In this document: positions 1 to 6,240 of the stretch, piece after piece
How positions within the stretch are numbered: the stretch's first letter is position 1
Layout: every line of letters begins with the position of its first letter
Assembly: GCA_002406055.1 (NCBI GenBank)
Contig: DHMZ01000092.1
Coordinates: forward strand, 6,067-14,160
DNA: 8,094 bases
From: Spirochaetales bacterium UBA4629
GTDB taxonomy: Bacteria > Spirochaetota > Spirochaetia > Sphaerochaetales > Sphaerochaetaceae
Direction of reading: 5' to 3'
The notes under the pieces: generated by a model
Database searches by the model: none
The model's input: the letters and a program-made list of their open reading frames with translations, nothing else
Told to the model about the DNA's origin: nothing
Position numbers and translations under genes: made by a program

Positions 1-1119
1 CCTCCATTATGGGATGAAAAAGAGATTACAAGCACAAAAGAAGAAAGAGAGATAATAGAATCTTTAGCTCCGAGTCAAGCAATAGGTACACTAACAAAGC
101 CCTTATTTTCAATACATAAAATTCTTTGGATGAAAAGAGAAATTATAGGTGTAAAAGACGCCGATCTCTTTCTCCCCCTATCATCATATTTTGTTTATAG
201 AAAAACAGGTCTTCCTTTCTGGGATTATTCACAAGCTTCACGCTCAGGTGTTTTTGATATAAGAACAAAAAAGTGGATAGAGCCTCTACTAGATTATTTT
301 TCAATTGTTCTACCTTCACTAATTTTACCTATGGGACATGAGGGTGGCAAATGTGACAACATTTACTATGGAATTGGAGGTCATGATCATATAGTAGGCT
401 TCTACGGAATAGAAAAAAGTCTTCAAGAAGAGAACAAAAGCCTTTACTACTCTTCTATGGGGACATCTGAAGTTTTGGCAACTCTTGTAAATGAGAACAA
501 AATAGAAAATTTTGTTCCAAGTGCAAAAGGATATCTGCAACCTTCGTTTTTCCCTAAAAAATATACTGCAACTCGCTCATTCCGTTCCTTTGGCTCTATG
601 CTAGAAAGCATTAGAACAATTACTTCTTACAACGACGATTATGCCAAGATGAATGAAGATATATCAAATCTTGCATCAACAGAACCGGCATGCTTATTTT
701 CAAGTAATGGTGATTTTATTCAGGCATCTAACGACACAGATTGGCTCAATATTTACAAGATTAAACGAGGTTGCAAAAGAGAAGAAATTATTGAATCAGC
801 CTATCTTTATCTATCTGTACTCTCCGAAATAATGCGATGTGATTTAGAGAATCAATATAATTTAAATAAAGATGGCATCTTTGTTGTAGGTGGAGGAATT
901 ACTAAAAATAAAACTTTTCTCTCCTATCTATCATCTGCTATTACACAACCTGTTTTACTCCTTAACACCGAAGAAATTAGCGCACTCGGTGCGGCCCTAG
1001 TTGGTCAAAATGTTGTTTCTAGTCAAAGTATTAAGATTAAGCATATTGAAGTTGAAAAAAATATAAAGTTTGAAAGACTAATAAAAGAAACAGTAAAGCG
1101 CTATAAGGAACTAGTATGA
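1..1119 (+). CDS. FGGY-family carbohydrate kinase, C-terminal part (5' end outside window)
   Basis: Probable ATP-dependent cytoplasmic kinase of a sugar or polyol (xylulokinase/gluconokinase superfamily). The frame is open from base 1, so the ATG at 130 is internal; 372 residues are visible and roughly 100 or more N-terminal residues are missing. Counting from the window start, the FGGY N-domain segment around residue 75 (DYSQAS) matches the family's DYSNAS-like motif. GGHDH at about 126-130 carries the likely catalytic Asp, MGTSE at about 153-157 fits the nucleotide-phosphate loop, and the C-domain motif GGGITKN lies at about 297-303, followed by SALGAALVG at 327-335. Substrate cannot be assigned: the N-terminal sugar-binding residues are mostly off the window. 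The stop codon overlaps the start of the phosphatase gene (ATGA), indicating one transcript and translational coupling. Family call is strong; specific sugar unknown. Confidence 0.9.
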   Translation, partial: PPLWDEKEITSTKEEREIIESLAPSQAIGTLTKPLFSIHKILWMKREIIGVKDADLFLPLSSYFVYRKTGLPFWDYSQASRSGVFDIRTKKWIEPLLDYFSIVLPSLILPMGHEGGKCDNIYYGIGGHDHIVGFYGIEKSLQEENKSLYYSSMGTSEVLATLVNENKIENFVPSAKGYLQPSFFPKKYTATRSFRSFGSMLESIRTITSYNDDYAKMNEDISNLASTEPACLFSSNGDFIQASNDTDWLNIYKIKRGCKREEIIESAYLYLSVLSEIMRCDLENQYNLNKDGIFVVGGGITKNKTFLSYLSSAITQPVLLLNTEEISALGAALVGQNVVSSQSIKIKHIEVEKNIKFERLIKETVKRYKELV

Positions 1120-1745
1120 AGAAAATCTATTTAGTTAGACATGGCAGGCAAGACACCGAATTATTTAACGAAGATGCCTCTCTATCTTCTATAGGCAGAA
1201 AGCAAGCAGAACTCTTACGAGACAGGTTAAAAGGTATCCACTTCGATAAGATTTACTCCAGCACTCTAAAAAGAGCAATTGAAACTTCTGATATTCTTAA
1301 TGAAAACTGGCACATGGATATAGAAAGAAGAAAAGAACTCTGTGAGATAGATTACGGCCTACTTACTGAAAGGCTAATCTCATCAGCTGATAACGAGAAC
1401 AAAGATTTCTTTGATAGATTAAATAGCAGAAAAGAAGACTTGGCATTTCCTAATGGCGAAAATGGAGAAATGGCTTATAACAGAGCAAAGATTGTATTTA
1501 AAGAAATTGAAGAAAGTCCATATGAAAGTATTCTAATCGTTTGTCACGGAGGATTAATTCGCTCTCTTATATGTGGCCTTCTTAGCCTTCCATTTTCATC
1601 ACGCTTAGCTCTTTCAAAGTATCTTGAAAATACAAGTATAAGCTATCTTCTCTATGATGAAAAAAAGAAGCTCTACTATTTAGAAAGCATAAATGATCAC
1701 ACTCATTTGTTACCTTATAAAGACCTTTTAAGAAATAAATCATAA
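1116..1745 (+). CDS. Histidine phosphatase family protein (phosphoglycerate mutase-like)
   Basis: Cytoplasmic phosphatase of the histidine-phosphatase superfamily, 209 residues, typical for the cofactor-independent-looking small phosphatases of this fold. The RHG motif at residues 8-10 supplies the phospho-accepting His9. SSTLKRAIETS at 48-58 matches the second phosphate-pocket Arg segment, LCEIDYG at 75-81 gives the acidic proton donor region, and CHGGLIRS at 143-150 gives the second catalytic His144. Start chosen at 1116, in an ATGA overlap with the kinase stop, with AAGGA about seven bases upstream. It could be annotated as GpmB-like, CobC-like (alpha-ribazole phosphatase) or a sugar-phosphate phosphatase. 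Pairing with a sugar kinase suggests a small sugar-phosphate substrate, but that is inference. Family sure, substrate not. Confidence 0.9.
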   Translation: MKKIYLVRHGRQDTELFNEDASLSSIGRKQAELLRDRLKGIHFDKIYSSTLKRAIETSDILNENWHMDIERRKELCEIDYGLLTERLISSADNENKDFFDRLNSRKEDLAFPNGENGEMAYNRAKIVFKEIEESPYESILIVCHGGLIRSLICGLLSLPFSSRLALSKYLENTSISYLLYDEKKKLYYLESINDHTHLLPYKDLLRNKS

Positions 1746-1768
1746 TCTAAGAGAACGTTAAATAAAAC

Positions 1769-1798
1769 AGGCTACTGTCATGAAAAAGACAATAGCCT
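1769..1798. terminator. Hairpin terminator between convergent genes (possibly bidirectional)
   Basis: The arms AGGCTACTGTC (1769-1779) and GACAATAGCCT (1788-1798) form an 11-bp stem with an 8-base loop. On the plus strand the stem has one C/A mismatch and is followed by TTTT. On the minus strand the same position is a G-U wobble and the tail is GTTTTATTT. It lies between the phosphatase and the TauE/SafE gene, which converge, and probably ends both transcripts; the pairing is slightly better for the minus-strand operon. Confidence 0.75.
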
Positions 1799-1822
1799 TT
1801 TTAAACAAAAACAAAAATTCTT

Positions 1823-2602
1823 TTATTTTGCTATTAGATTAAAAGCCATAATTGCAGCACCAATTACCACAAGTACAATACCTGTAGCCCTATTAAGAGT
1901 TTTTGGTTCTGCTTTATTTGCAAATAATGCAGCAATGCGAGCCCAAATAAGTGTAAAAACAACGCATAATACCCATATAAGTAAATCTGGAGTTCCACCA
2001 ATAGCAAAATGAGAAATGGCTCCAGTTAGAGCTGTGAATGTCATAATGAATACACTTGTTCCAACAGCAGTTTTTAATTCATACCCCATAACTGTTGTTA
2101 GGATTAAAAGCATCATCATTCCTCCACCCGCACCAATAAAACCACAGATAAAGCCAATTAAAGCTCCACATATAACTGATTGGATTATTCGCTTCTTTTT
2201 TGAAACGTTACCCATGCTTTCTTTTGTTGTCATAACAGGTCTAACGATAAACTTTATACCAAGAAGGAATGTCATAAAGACAGAAAATCCTCCCATAGTA
2301 GAGGAAGGAAGCAAGCTTGCTATGTAACTACCGACAACGGTAAAAGCAAGTACAGCAACCATCATTATTAATCCATTTTTAATATCAAGATTATCGTTCT
2401 TGTAATAGGTGTATGCAGATATTGCACTAGCTAAAACATCTGAAGAAAGTGCAATTCCAACTGCCACATATGGATCAACACCCAAGAAAGTAATAAGCAT
2501 TGGTGATATTACAGCAGCGGCACTCATTCCAGCAAAACCTGTACCAAGCCCTGCTCCCATTCCTGCAAAAAATGTTACTAGTATTATTAATAAGGTCTCC
2601 AT
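1823..2602 (-). CDS. TauE/SafE family sulfite/organosulfur exporter-like membrane protein
   Basis: Predicted inner-membrane permease of 259 residues, the usual size for the TauE/SafE (formerly DUF81) family, whose characterised members export sulfite, sulfoacetate or related organic anions. The two family half-repeats are visible: a Gly-rich first helix at about residues 14-35 (GAGLGTGFAGMSAAA, then ISPML) and its counterpart at about 147-170 (GFICGFIGAGGGMMML), each followed by a V/A-GTS or GIALSS-like helix (48-62 and 179-195). About eight hydrophobic segments are present. The start codon lies one base after the MarR stop, with AAAGGA as ribosome site, so the pair is co-transcribed and probably coupled. 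The cargo is unknown; the MarR neighbour suggests inducible export of a small anion or toxic compound. Confidence 0.88.
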   Translation of the reverse strand: METLLIILVTFFAGMGAGLGTGFAGMSAAAVISPMLITFLGVDPYVAVGIALSSDVLASAISAYTYYKNDNLDIKNGLIMMVAVLAFTVVGSYIASLLPSSTMGGFSVFMTFLLGIKFIVRPVMTTKESMGNVSKKKRIIQSVICGALIGFICGFIGAGGGMMMLLILTTVMGYELKTAVGTSVFIMTFTALTGAISHFAIGGTPDLLIWVLCVVFTLIWARIAALFANKAEPKTLNRATGIVLVVIGAAIMAFNLIAK

Positions 2603-2603
2603 A

Positions 2604-3038
2604 CTATATCCTTTCTTTTAAAAATAAATTCAAATTATTATTCAAAATTGTCATTACAGCAGTAAATTCTTTTTTTTGCTCATCACTTACATTAGAAAAC
2701 AAAGTATTAAAAAAGTTCTTTTGAACTTCCCTTCCTTTCTCTATAACTACATCAGACTTTTCTAAACAAACAAGTTCTATTTGCCTTCTATCACTCTCAA
2801 TTGGAACTCTCTTCAAGTATCCATCTTTAACCAGTTTATCTACATTAATTGATACAAGATTTGCTTTGATGTGCCTTACTTCAACTATATCACTTGCTTT
2901 TTTGTATTGAGGGTTGTTAGCCAAAAACATCAAAATATCAAATGCTGTTTGTGGAAGCCCTATCTCTTTGCATAAAGATTTACATGCTAAGCTATATGAG
3001 AGAGAAAGTTTCTTTATAAAATCAATAACAGGTATCAT
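2604..3038 (-). CDS. MarR family winged-helix transcriptional regulator
   Basis: DNA-binding repressor or sensor of 144 residues, the normal MarR length. The winged helix spans roughly residues 30-92, with a recognition helix around 55-70 and a wing containing ESDRRQIELV (81-90), where the Asp-Arg-Arg is the family hallmark. Flanking N- and C-terminal helices (1-28 and 95-142) would form the dimer interface. The start at 3038 is supported by GGAG five bases upstream. It is first in an operon with the TauE/SafE gene, and an inverted repeat overlaps the -35 box of its promoter, so autorepression that also controls the exporter is likely. Cysteines at 19, 23 and 91 could act in thiol sensing, but they do not align with the reactive OhrR cysteine. 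The ligand is unknown. Confidence 0.92.
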   Translation of the reverse strand: MIPVIDFIKKLSLSYSLACKSLCKEIGLPQTAFDILMFLANNPQYKKASDIVEVRHIKANLVSINVDKLVKDGYLKRVPIESDRRQIELVCLEKSDVVIEKGREVQKNFFNTLFSNVSDEQKKEFTAVMTILNNNLNLFLKERI

Positions 3039-3082
3039 AAAAACTCCAATAGTTTACTTTTTGAATAGTTCATTTTTGAAGT

Positions 3083-3111
3083 ATTTTAAGCACAAAAGTA
3101 TTCCTATTCAA
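3083..3111 (-). promoter_or_regulatory. Promoter of the MarR-TauE operon
   Basis: On the minus strand TTGAAT (3111 to 3106) and TAAAAT (3088 to 3083) are separated by exactly 17 bases, matching a vegetative sigma-70-type promoter at four to five of six bases per box. Transcription would start near 3076, leaving a leader of under 40 bases with GGAG ahead of the MarR start. It sits just downstream of the tRNA terminator, giving a clean transcription boundary. Confidence 0.6.
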
Positions 3112-3120
3112 TATACTTTT
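3094..3120. promoter_or_regulatory. Putative MarR operator (inverted repeat over the -35 box)
   Basis: AAAAGTAT (3094-3101) and ATACTTTT (3113-3120) are perfect inverted 8-base arms separated by 11 bases. The repeat covers the -35 box and part of the spacer of the MarR promoter. The size and location are typical of MarR-family operators, so autoregulation is a reasonable inference. A further imperfect half-site (AAGTAT) lies at 3079-3084, next to the -10 box. Confidence 0.5.
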
Positions 3121-3182
3121 TTAGCATTAATTAAAATCGTTTTGAGTCTTAAGAGTGTTGCTTTAGCACAATAATAATAAAA

Positions 3183-3208
3183 AAGGACCTACGATTTCGC
3201 AAGTCCTT
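3183..3208 (-). terminator. Rho-independent terminator after tRNA-Phe
   Basis: Read on the minus strand, AAGGAC and GTCCTT form the outer stem. TGCGA and TCGTA extend it with one G-U wobble, and a T-rich tail follows (complement of 3171-3182). It lies about 30 bases after the tRNA 3' end and just before the MarR promoter. It likely terminates both the tRNA transcript and any read-through from the large membrane-protein gene upstream. Confidence 0.85.
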
Positions 3209-3239
3209 CCAAAACAAAGAATTATGTATTCCTTAGAAG

Positions 3240-3312
3240 TGCCGTCTCCAGGAATTGAACCAGGGACACAAGGATTTTCAGTCCTTTGCTCTACCAACTG
3301 AGCTAAAACGGC
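3240..3312 (-). tRNA. tRNA-Phe (GAA anticodon)
   Basis: A 73-base cloverleaf on the minus strand. The acceptor GCCGTTT pairs with AGACGGC (one G-U) and is followed by discriminator A. The D arm contains AGCTCAGTTGGTAGAGC. The anticodon stem AAGGA/TCCTT closes the loop CTGAAAA with anticodon GAA, and the T arm holds GGTTCAATTCC. The genomic bases after the discriminator are CTT, so CCA is not encoded and must be added by a CCA-adding enzyme. It lies 60 bases after the membrane-protein stop codon and has its own promoter and terminator. Confidence 0.97.
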
Positions 3313-3326
3313 AATCAACAACAGAC

Positions 3327-3355
3327 ACTTTAAAGATTTTAACAGTTATTGTCAA
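3327..3355 (-). promoter_or_regulatory. tRNA-Phe promoter
   Basis: On the minus strand a perfect TTGACA (3355 to 3350) is followed after 17 bases by TAAAGT (3332 to 3327). The predicted start, near 3320, is about eight bases ahead of the mature tRNA 5' end, as expected for a stable-RNA gene. The promoter lies wholly between the preceding membrane-protein gene and the tRNA. Confidence 0.75.
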
Positions 3356-3372
3356 CCACTATTTCCATTTTT

Positions 3373-4716
3373 TTAACGTCTTCTATCTCTATCATCATAA
3401 TCGTCATCATAGTATGGTCTATCTCTGTCATCACTATAACGTCTATTATCTCTATCATCGTAGTAGGATCTATCATTATAACGGCTAGGATAATAGTTTC
3501 TATCATCGTCCCTTCTTCGTGGTGGATAATAGTCCATGTCTCTATCCCTATCATCATAACGATAGCGATTGCTACGTGGTCTATAGTCATCGTTTCGTCT
3601 ATCGTAATCTCTATCACGATAATAATAATCGTCCCTATCTCTATCCCTATTATCTCTTCTTTCATTTTCACGAGAATAGTAATAGCTATCCCTTCTTTCT
3701 TCTCTTTGAGTCTCCTCGTTCACACCACCCTTTATAAACTCATACCATTTATCTTCTTTAGGGGGTGTATCTGCTTGTTTTTTGCTATTAGGAGGTATAT
3801 TTGTTTCAGGTTCGTCTTTTACTTTCTTTTCCTCTTGTTTTTCATCTTTTCTATCAAAACGAGAATACTCTGGAGGTGCAGTATATCTATCTTCTCTTTC
3901 TTCGTATTGATTGTCGTTTTCACTATTAGAAGAAATAGTGTGTTCTTCAACATCCTCATCGATAATGCTCTTCTTATAGCTACTCTTTCCAGCTAAAGCA
4001 GAAAAGACAAACAAGAAAGATAGCGTATACCATAAAGTAGAAGAAAAAAGAAAGACCTTCAAAATGTATGAAATAATAGATTCTTTACTCTCAATAGCGC
4101 CAACAAACCCTGGATATAAAGTAAATGAAGCTAAAACTAAAAGAAAAAGTATAAGAGTAATAAACCAAGGAGAAGAATCAGTACGCCTTGTTACAAAGAA
4201 TATTGATAACGATAAAACAACAAGAAGCGATGGATACAATAAATAAAGGGAAAACGAGTTCTTTTCTTTATATGCAAGAAAAACAAAAAGAGAAGAAAAA
4301 AGAAGTGATAATAGTGTCCACCCTAGCCAAGCCATTCTTCTTCTCTTATTAAAAAAAGCAAAGGAAAGAAGGGAAAGGAATGCAGGAGCTACATCCAAAT
4401 AAAATGGAACAGAAGATACCTCTCCTTTGAGCCTAGCGTTTATCCATACTAGTAGCATAACAATCAAATAAAGTGCAGAAGACAAGAGCAAAAGCCATGC
4501 TTTTTCTCCATCCTTAAGACAAATAGCAGCAAATAAAAGAGGTAAAACTGAGACACAATATATAGCTATATTAAAAGCATTAAGACCATTTTGAAGAACA
4601 ATCTTCAAACAAAATGGAATTAGTGGCAATAAAAACGAAAGCAAAGCAAATGGCCAAATACGCATCTCTGGCTCGAAGTCTTCATACTCTTCAACAAATC
4701 TTTCTCTTTTCATCAT
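3373..4716 (-). CDS. Unrecognised multi-pass membrane protein with a long Arg/Asp/Tyr-rich cytoplasmic tail
   Basis: I do not recognise this 447-residue protein. After a short charged N-terminus it has about eight hydrophobic segments (near residues 19-41, 48-67, 73-92, 103-122, 128-148, 157-176, 184-208 and 215-243). A hydrophilic region with no membrane segment follows. Residues 250-340 are rich in Lys, Glu and Pro and contain WYEFIKGG at 324-331. Residues 341-447 hold by hand count 33 Arg, 32 Asp and 21 Tyr out of 107 and no Lys. Such a neutral, aromatic-studded tail should be disordered, sticky and possibly RNA- or membrane-surface-associated (inference). Two adjacent ATG codons (4716, 4713) could start it; a purine-rich AAGAGAAG precedes them. 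It is divergent from the ECF operon. The frame is continuous with no frameshift, and the opposite-strand frames here are shadows. Confidence 0.85.
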   Translation of the reverse strand: MMKRERFVEEYEDFEPEMRIWPFALLSFLLPLIPFCLKIVLQNGLNAFNIAIYCVSVLPLLFAAICLKDGEKAWLLLLSSALYLIVMLLVWINARLKGEVSSVPFYLDVAPAFLSLLSFAFFNKRRRMAWLGWTLLSLLFSSLFVFLAYKEKNSFSLYLLYPSLLVVLSLSIFFVTRRTDSSPWFITLILFLLVLASFTLYPGFVGAIESKESIISYILKVFLFSSTLWYTLSFLFVFSALAGKSSYKKSIIDEDVEEHTISSNSENDNQYEEREDRYTAPPEYSRFDRKDEKQEEKKVKDEPETNIPPNSKKQADTPPKEDKWYEFIKGGVNEETQREERRDSYYYSRENERRDNRDRDRDDYYYRDRDYDRRNDDYRPRSNRYRYDDRDRDMDYYPPRRRDDDRNYYPSRYNDRSYYDDRDNRRYSDDRDRPYYDDDYDDRDRRR

Positions 4717-4745
4717 TCTTCTCTTTTCTTTAGATTATCAAAAAC

Positions 4746-4751
4746 ATTATA
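4746..4751 (-). promoter_or_regulatory. -10 box for the membrane-protein gene
   Basis: A perfect TATAAT is read on the minus strand about 30 bases ahead of the start codon, which predicts a leader of roughly 22 bases. The best-spaced -35 candidate (TAGATT, 4774 to 4769) is weak, so only the -10 is well supported. Confidence 0.45.
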
Positions 4752-4799
4752 TATTTCCATAGCCACTTAATCTATTAACGATAAAAAGACTCTACAGTG

Positions 4800-4828
4800 T
4801 TGTTCCAACCATTCTTTTTGAATAGAAT
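4800..4828 (+). promoter_or_regulatory. Promoter of the ECF operon, placing the start at the ATG (leaderless)
   Basis: TAGAAT at 4823-4828 matches the -10 consensus at five of six bases. TTGTTC lies 17 bases upstream as a partial -35. The ATG begins at 4835, six bases after the -10 box, so transcription starting at the usual distance would begin on or next to the A of the start codon. No Shine-Dalgarno sequence is present in the six bases between. Confidence 0.5.
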
Positions 4829-4834
4829 CGTGCT

Positions 4835-5569
4835 ATGGCTTACCTAACTGTCGAAAACCTTAATAAATCAATAGATAACATTCATCTTCTAAAAGATATT
4901 AGCTTTTCTGCAGAAAAAGCTACTATCATACTGATAGCAGGGAAAAATGGCAGTGGCAAATCACTTCTTTTAAAATGTCTTAAGGGCCTAGAAAAAATTG
5001 ATAGTGGTAAGATAATAGTTGATGGAAAAGAGCTAAAAAAAGAAAAAGAGAGGATGAAGTTTTTTGGTTTAGTCTTCCAGGAGACATCGCTTCAAATTGT
5101 AGGACAGACTTGCGAAAAGGACATCGCTTTCGGCTTAGAAAATCAAAATAAGCCAGAAAAAGAAATAAAAGAAAAAACAGAAGAGATGCTCTCTCTCTTT
5201 TCTCTTCAAAAAGATAGAAATAAGAATCCTAGAATCCTTTCAGGAGGAGAAAAAAGAAGGCTCGCAATAGCAGGTGTAATAGCCATGGAAAGCAAAATAA
5301 TTCTTTTAGATGAGCCTCTTGCTAATTTGGATTATCCTTCGGTATTGATAGTATTACAAACTATCCTAAAGCTAAAGCAAGAGGGTTATACGATATTAGT
5401 GGTTTCCCATGAGGCTGAAAAATTCCTAGCGCTTACAGACTACACGATAATCATTAATAATGGTGAAATAATCAGTAAGGGCTCCAGTCGAGAAATGGTT
5501 GAATCTTTAAGAGATAATATGATATATCTTCCACCTCTCTCATTTGAGGACTTCTCATGGCTAAAATAG
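4835..5569 (+). CDS. ecfA: Energy-coupling factor (ECF) transporter ATP-binding protein
   Basis: ATPase subunit of an ECF vitamin/metal importer, 244 residues (usual 230-290), acting at the cytoplasmic face with EcfT. Walker A GKNGSGKS is at 36-43, Q-loop Gln at 82, the signature LSGGEKRR at 135-142, Walker B ILLDE at 156-160, D-loop ANLD at 163-166 and the switch His at 192. The segment QIVGQTCEKDIAFGLEN (87-103) is the characteristic ECF/CbiO-type region after the Q-loop, separating it from other ABC ATPases. Only one ATPase gene is present, so it would act as a homodimer (as in BioM) or with a second EcfA encoded elsewhere. The start is set by the family N-terminus; no ribosome site precedes it. 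It is the first gene of an overlapping operon with EcfT. Confidence 0.93.
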   Translation: MAYLTVENLNKSIDNIHLLKDISFSAEKATIILIAGKNGSGKSLLLKCLKGLEKIDSGKIIVDGKELKKEKERMKFFGLVFQETSLQIVGQTCEKDIAFGLENQNKPEKEIKEKTEEMLSLFSLQKDRNKNPRILSGGEKRRLAIAGVIAMESKIILLDEPLANLDYPSVLIVLQTILKLKQEGYTILVVSHEAEKFLALTDYTIIINNGEIISKGSSREMVESLRDNMIYLPPLSFEDFSWLK

Positions 5570-6240
5570 AGATCGACCCACTTATTGTATTATTAGGAGT
5601 TTTGCTTCTATCAACTATCGTTTCTTTTTTATCGCAAATAGAGTTAATAGTGCTCTTTTTTCTTACTTTAACTATCCCATACTTTTTTAAAATCAACACA
5701 ATAAAGCTTCTATTAAAAATGAAGGTAATGCTTTTTACAGCACTCCTAATTTTAATTTTTGGCCTAATCGAAAAAAAAGAACTATTACCAACAATTGCAG
5801 AGGTTTCAAAATTTCTTTCTTTAATTACGATCTCTGCACTCTTTGTCTTAAAAGCAGATTTAATAACTCTTTCATCTAGACTAGGTTTTATTCTGTCTCT
5901 TCCATTTAAGGAAAAGGGATGGAAAATGGCGTCTGCCATTATGCTTAGTCTTTCAATTTTTCCTCTTGTGTTTGAAGCTTCAAAAGAAATGTTAGATTCA
6001 AGAAGATCTAGAAATGGAAGCTTCTTCTCTCACCCTATTAAAAACCTAACAGAATATACAGTCTCATTGGTTTCTCTTCTCCTCTATAAGACTATTTCCT
6101 TCCAGGATGCACTATATTCAAGATCTTTTACTTCAAGAGGAAAAAGAACTACATATTCTTTAAAAAAAATTGATTACCTCTTTCTTTTAATGTTCTCTCT
6201 GATTTTTATAGGTGTTTTAGTATGGAAAAAACTCTTTTAA
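5557..6240 (+). CDS. ecfT: ECF transporter transmembrane component EcfT
   Basis: Membrane scaffold of an ECF importer linking the ATPase to substrate-specific S components. It has 227 residues with hydrophobic segments at about 8-26, 28-44, 57-71, 85-100, 124-141 and 208-223. The two family coupling motifs are recognisable but variant: RRSRNG at 149-154 and SFTSRG at 190-195, where typical proteins carry Ala-Arg-Gly. They dock into the ATPase grooves. The gene starts 13 bases inside the ATPase reading frame, with GAGG seven bases upstream, and ends 19 bases inside the cyclo-ligase frame. Its position and motifs make the EcfT call firm even though the sequence is divergent. No S component is encoded in the window. 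Confidence 0.85.
   Translation: MAKIEIDPLIVLLGVLLLSTIVSFLSQIELIVLFFLTLTIPYFFKINTIKLLLKMKVMLFTALLILIFGLIEKKELLPTIAEVSKFLSLITISALFVLKADLITLSSRLGFILSLPFKEKGWKMASAIMLSLSIFPLVFEASKEMLDSRRSRNGSFFSHPIKNLTEYTVSLVSLLLYKTISFQDALYSRSFTSRGKRTTYSLKKIDYLFLLMFSLIFIGVLVWKKLF

Noticed and set aside
130..1119. ATG at 130 as the kinase start.
   Set aside because: The frame is open to base 1 and residues before the ATG (such as PLFSIHKILW) fit the FGGY kinase fold, so the ATG is internal.
2016..2724. Several plus-strand frames of 70-103 codons.
   Set aside because: All are antisense to the TauE/SafE and MarR genes, which have clear family motifs.
3376..3690. Recurring TCTATC/ATCATC-type motifs resembling a tandem or CRISPR-like repeat.
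   Set aside because: Units vary in length and sequence and track Asp/Arg codons of the membrane-protein tail; there is no regular repeat-spacer structure.
3349..3996. Plus-strand frame of about 215 codons rich in Ile, Ser, Thr and Val.
   Set aside because: It is the antisense of the Arg/Asp/Tyr tail codons; its odd composition follows from that repeat-like coding, and it has no ribosome site or family resemblance.
4717..4834. A riboswitch (for example thiamine, folate or cobalamin) ahead of the ECF operon.
   Set aside because: Only 118 bases separate two divergent genes and the predicted transcript starts at the ATG, leaving no room for a leader structure.
5472..5939. Minus-strand frame of 155 codons across the ecfA/ecfT junction.
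   Set aside because: It overlaps two well-supported genes on the other strand and shows no recognisable family or ribosome site.
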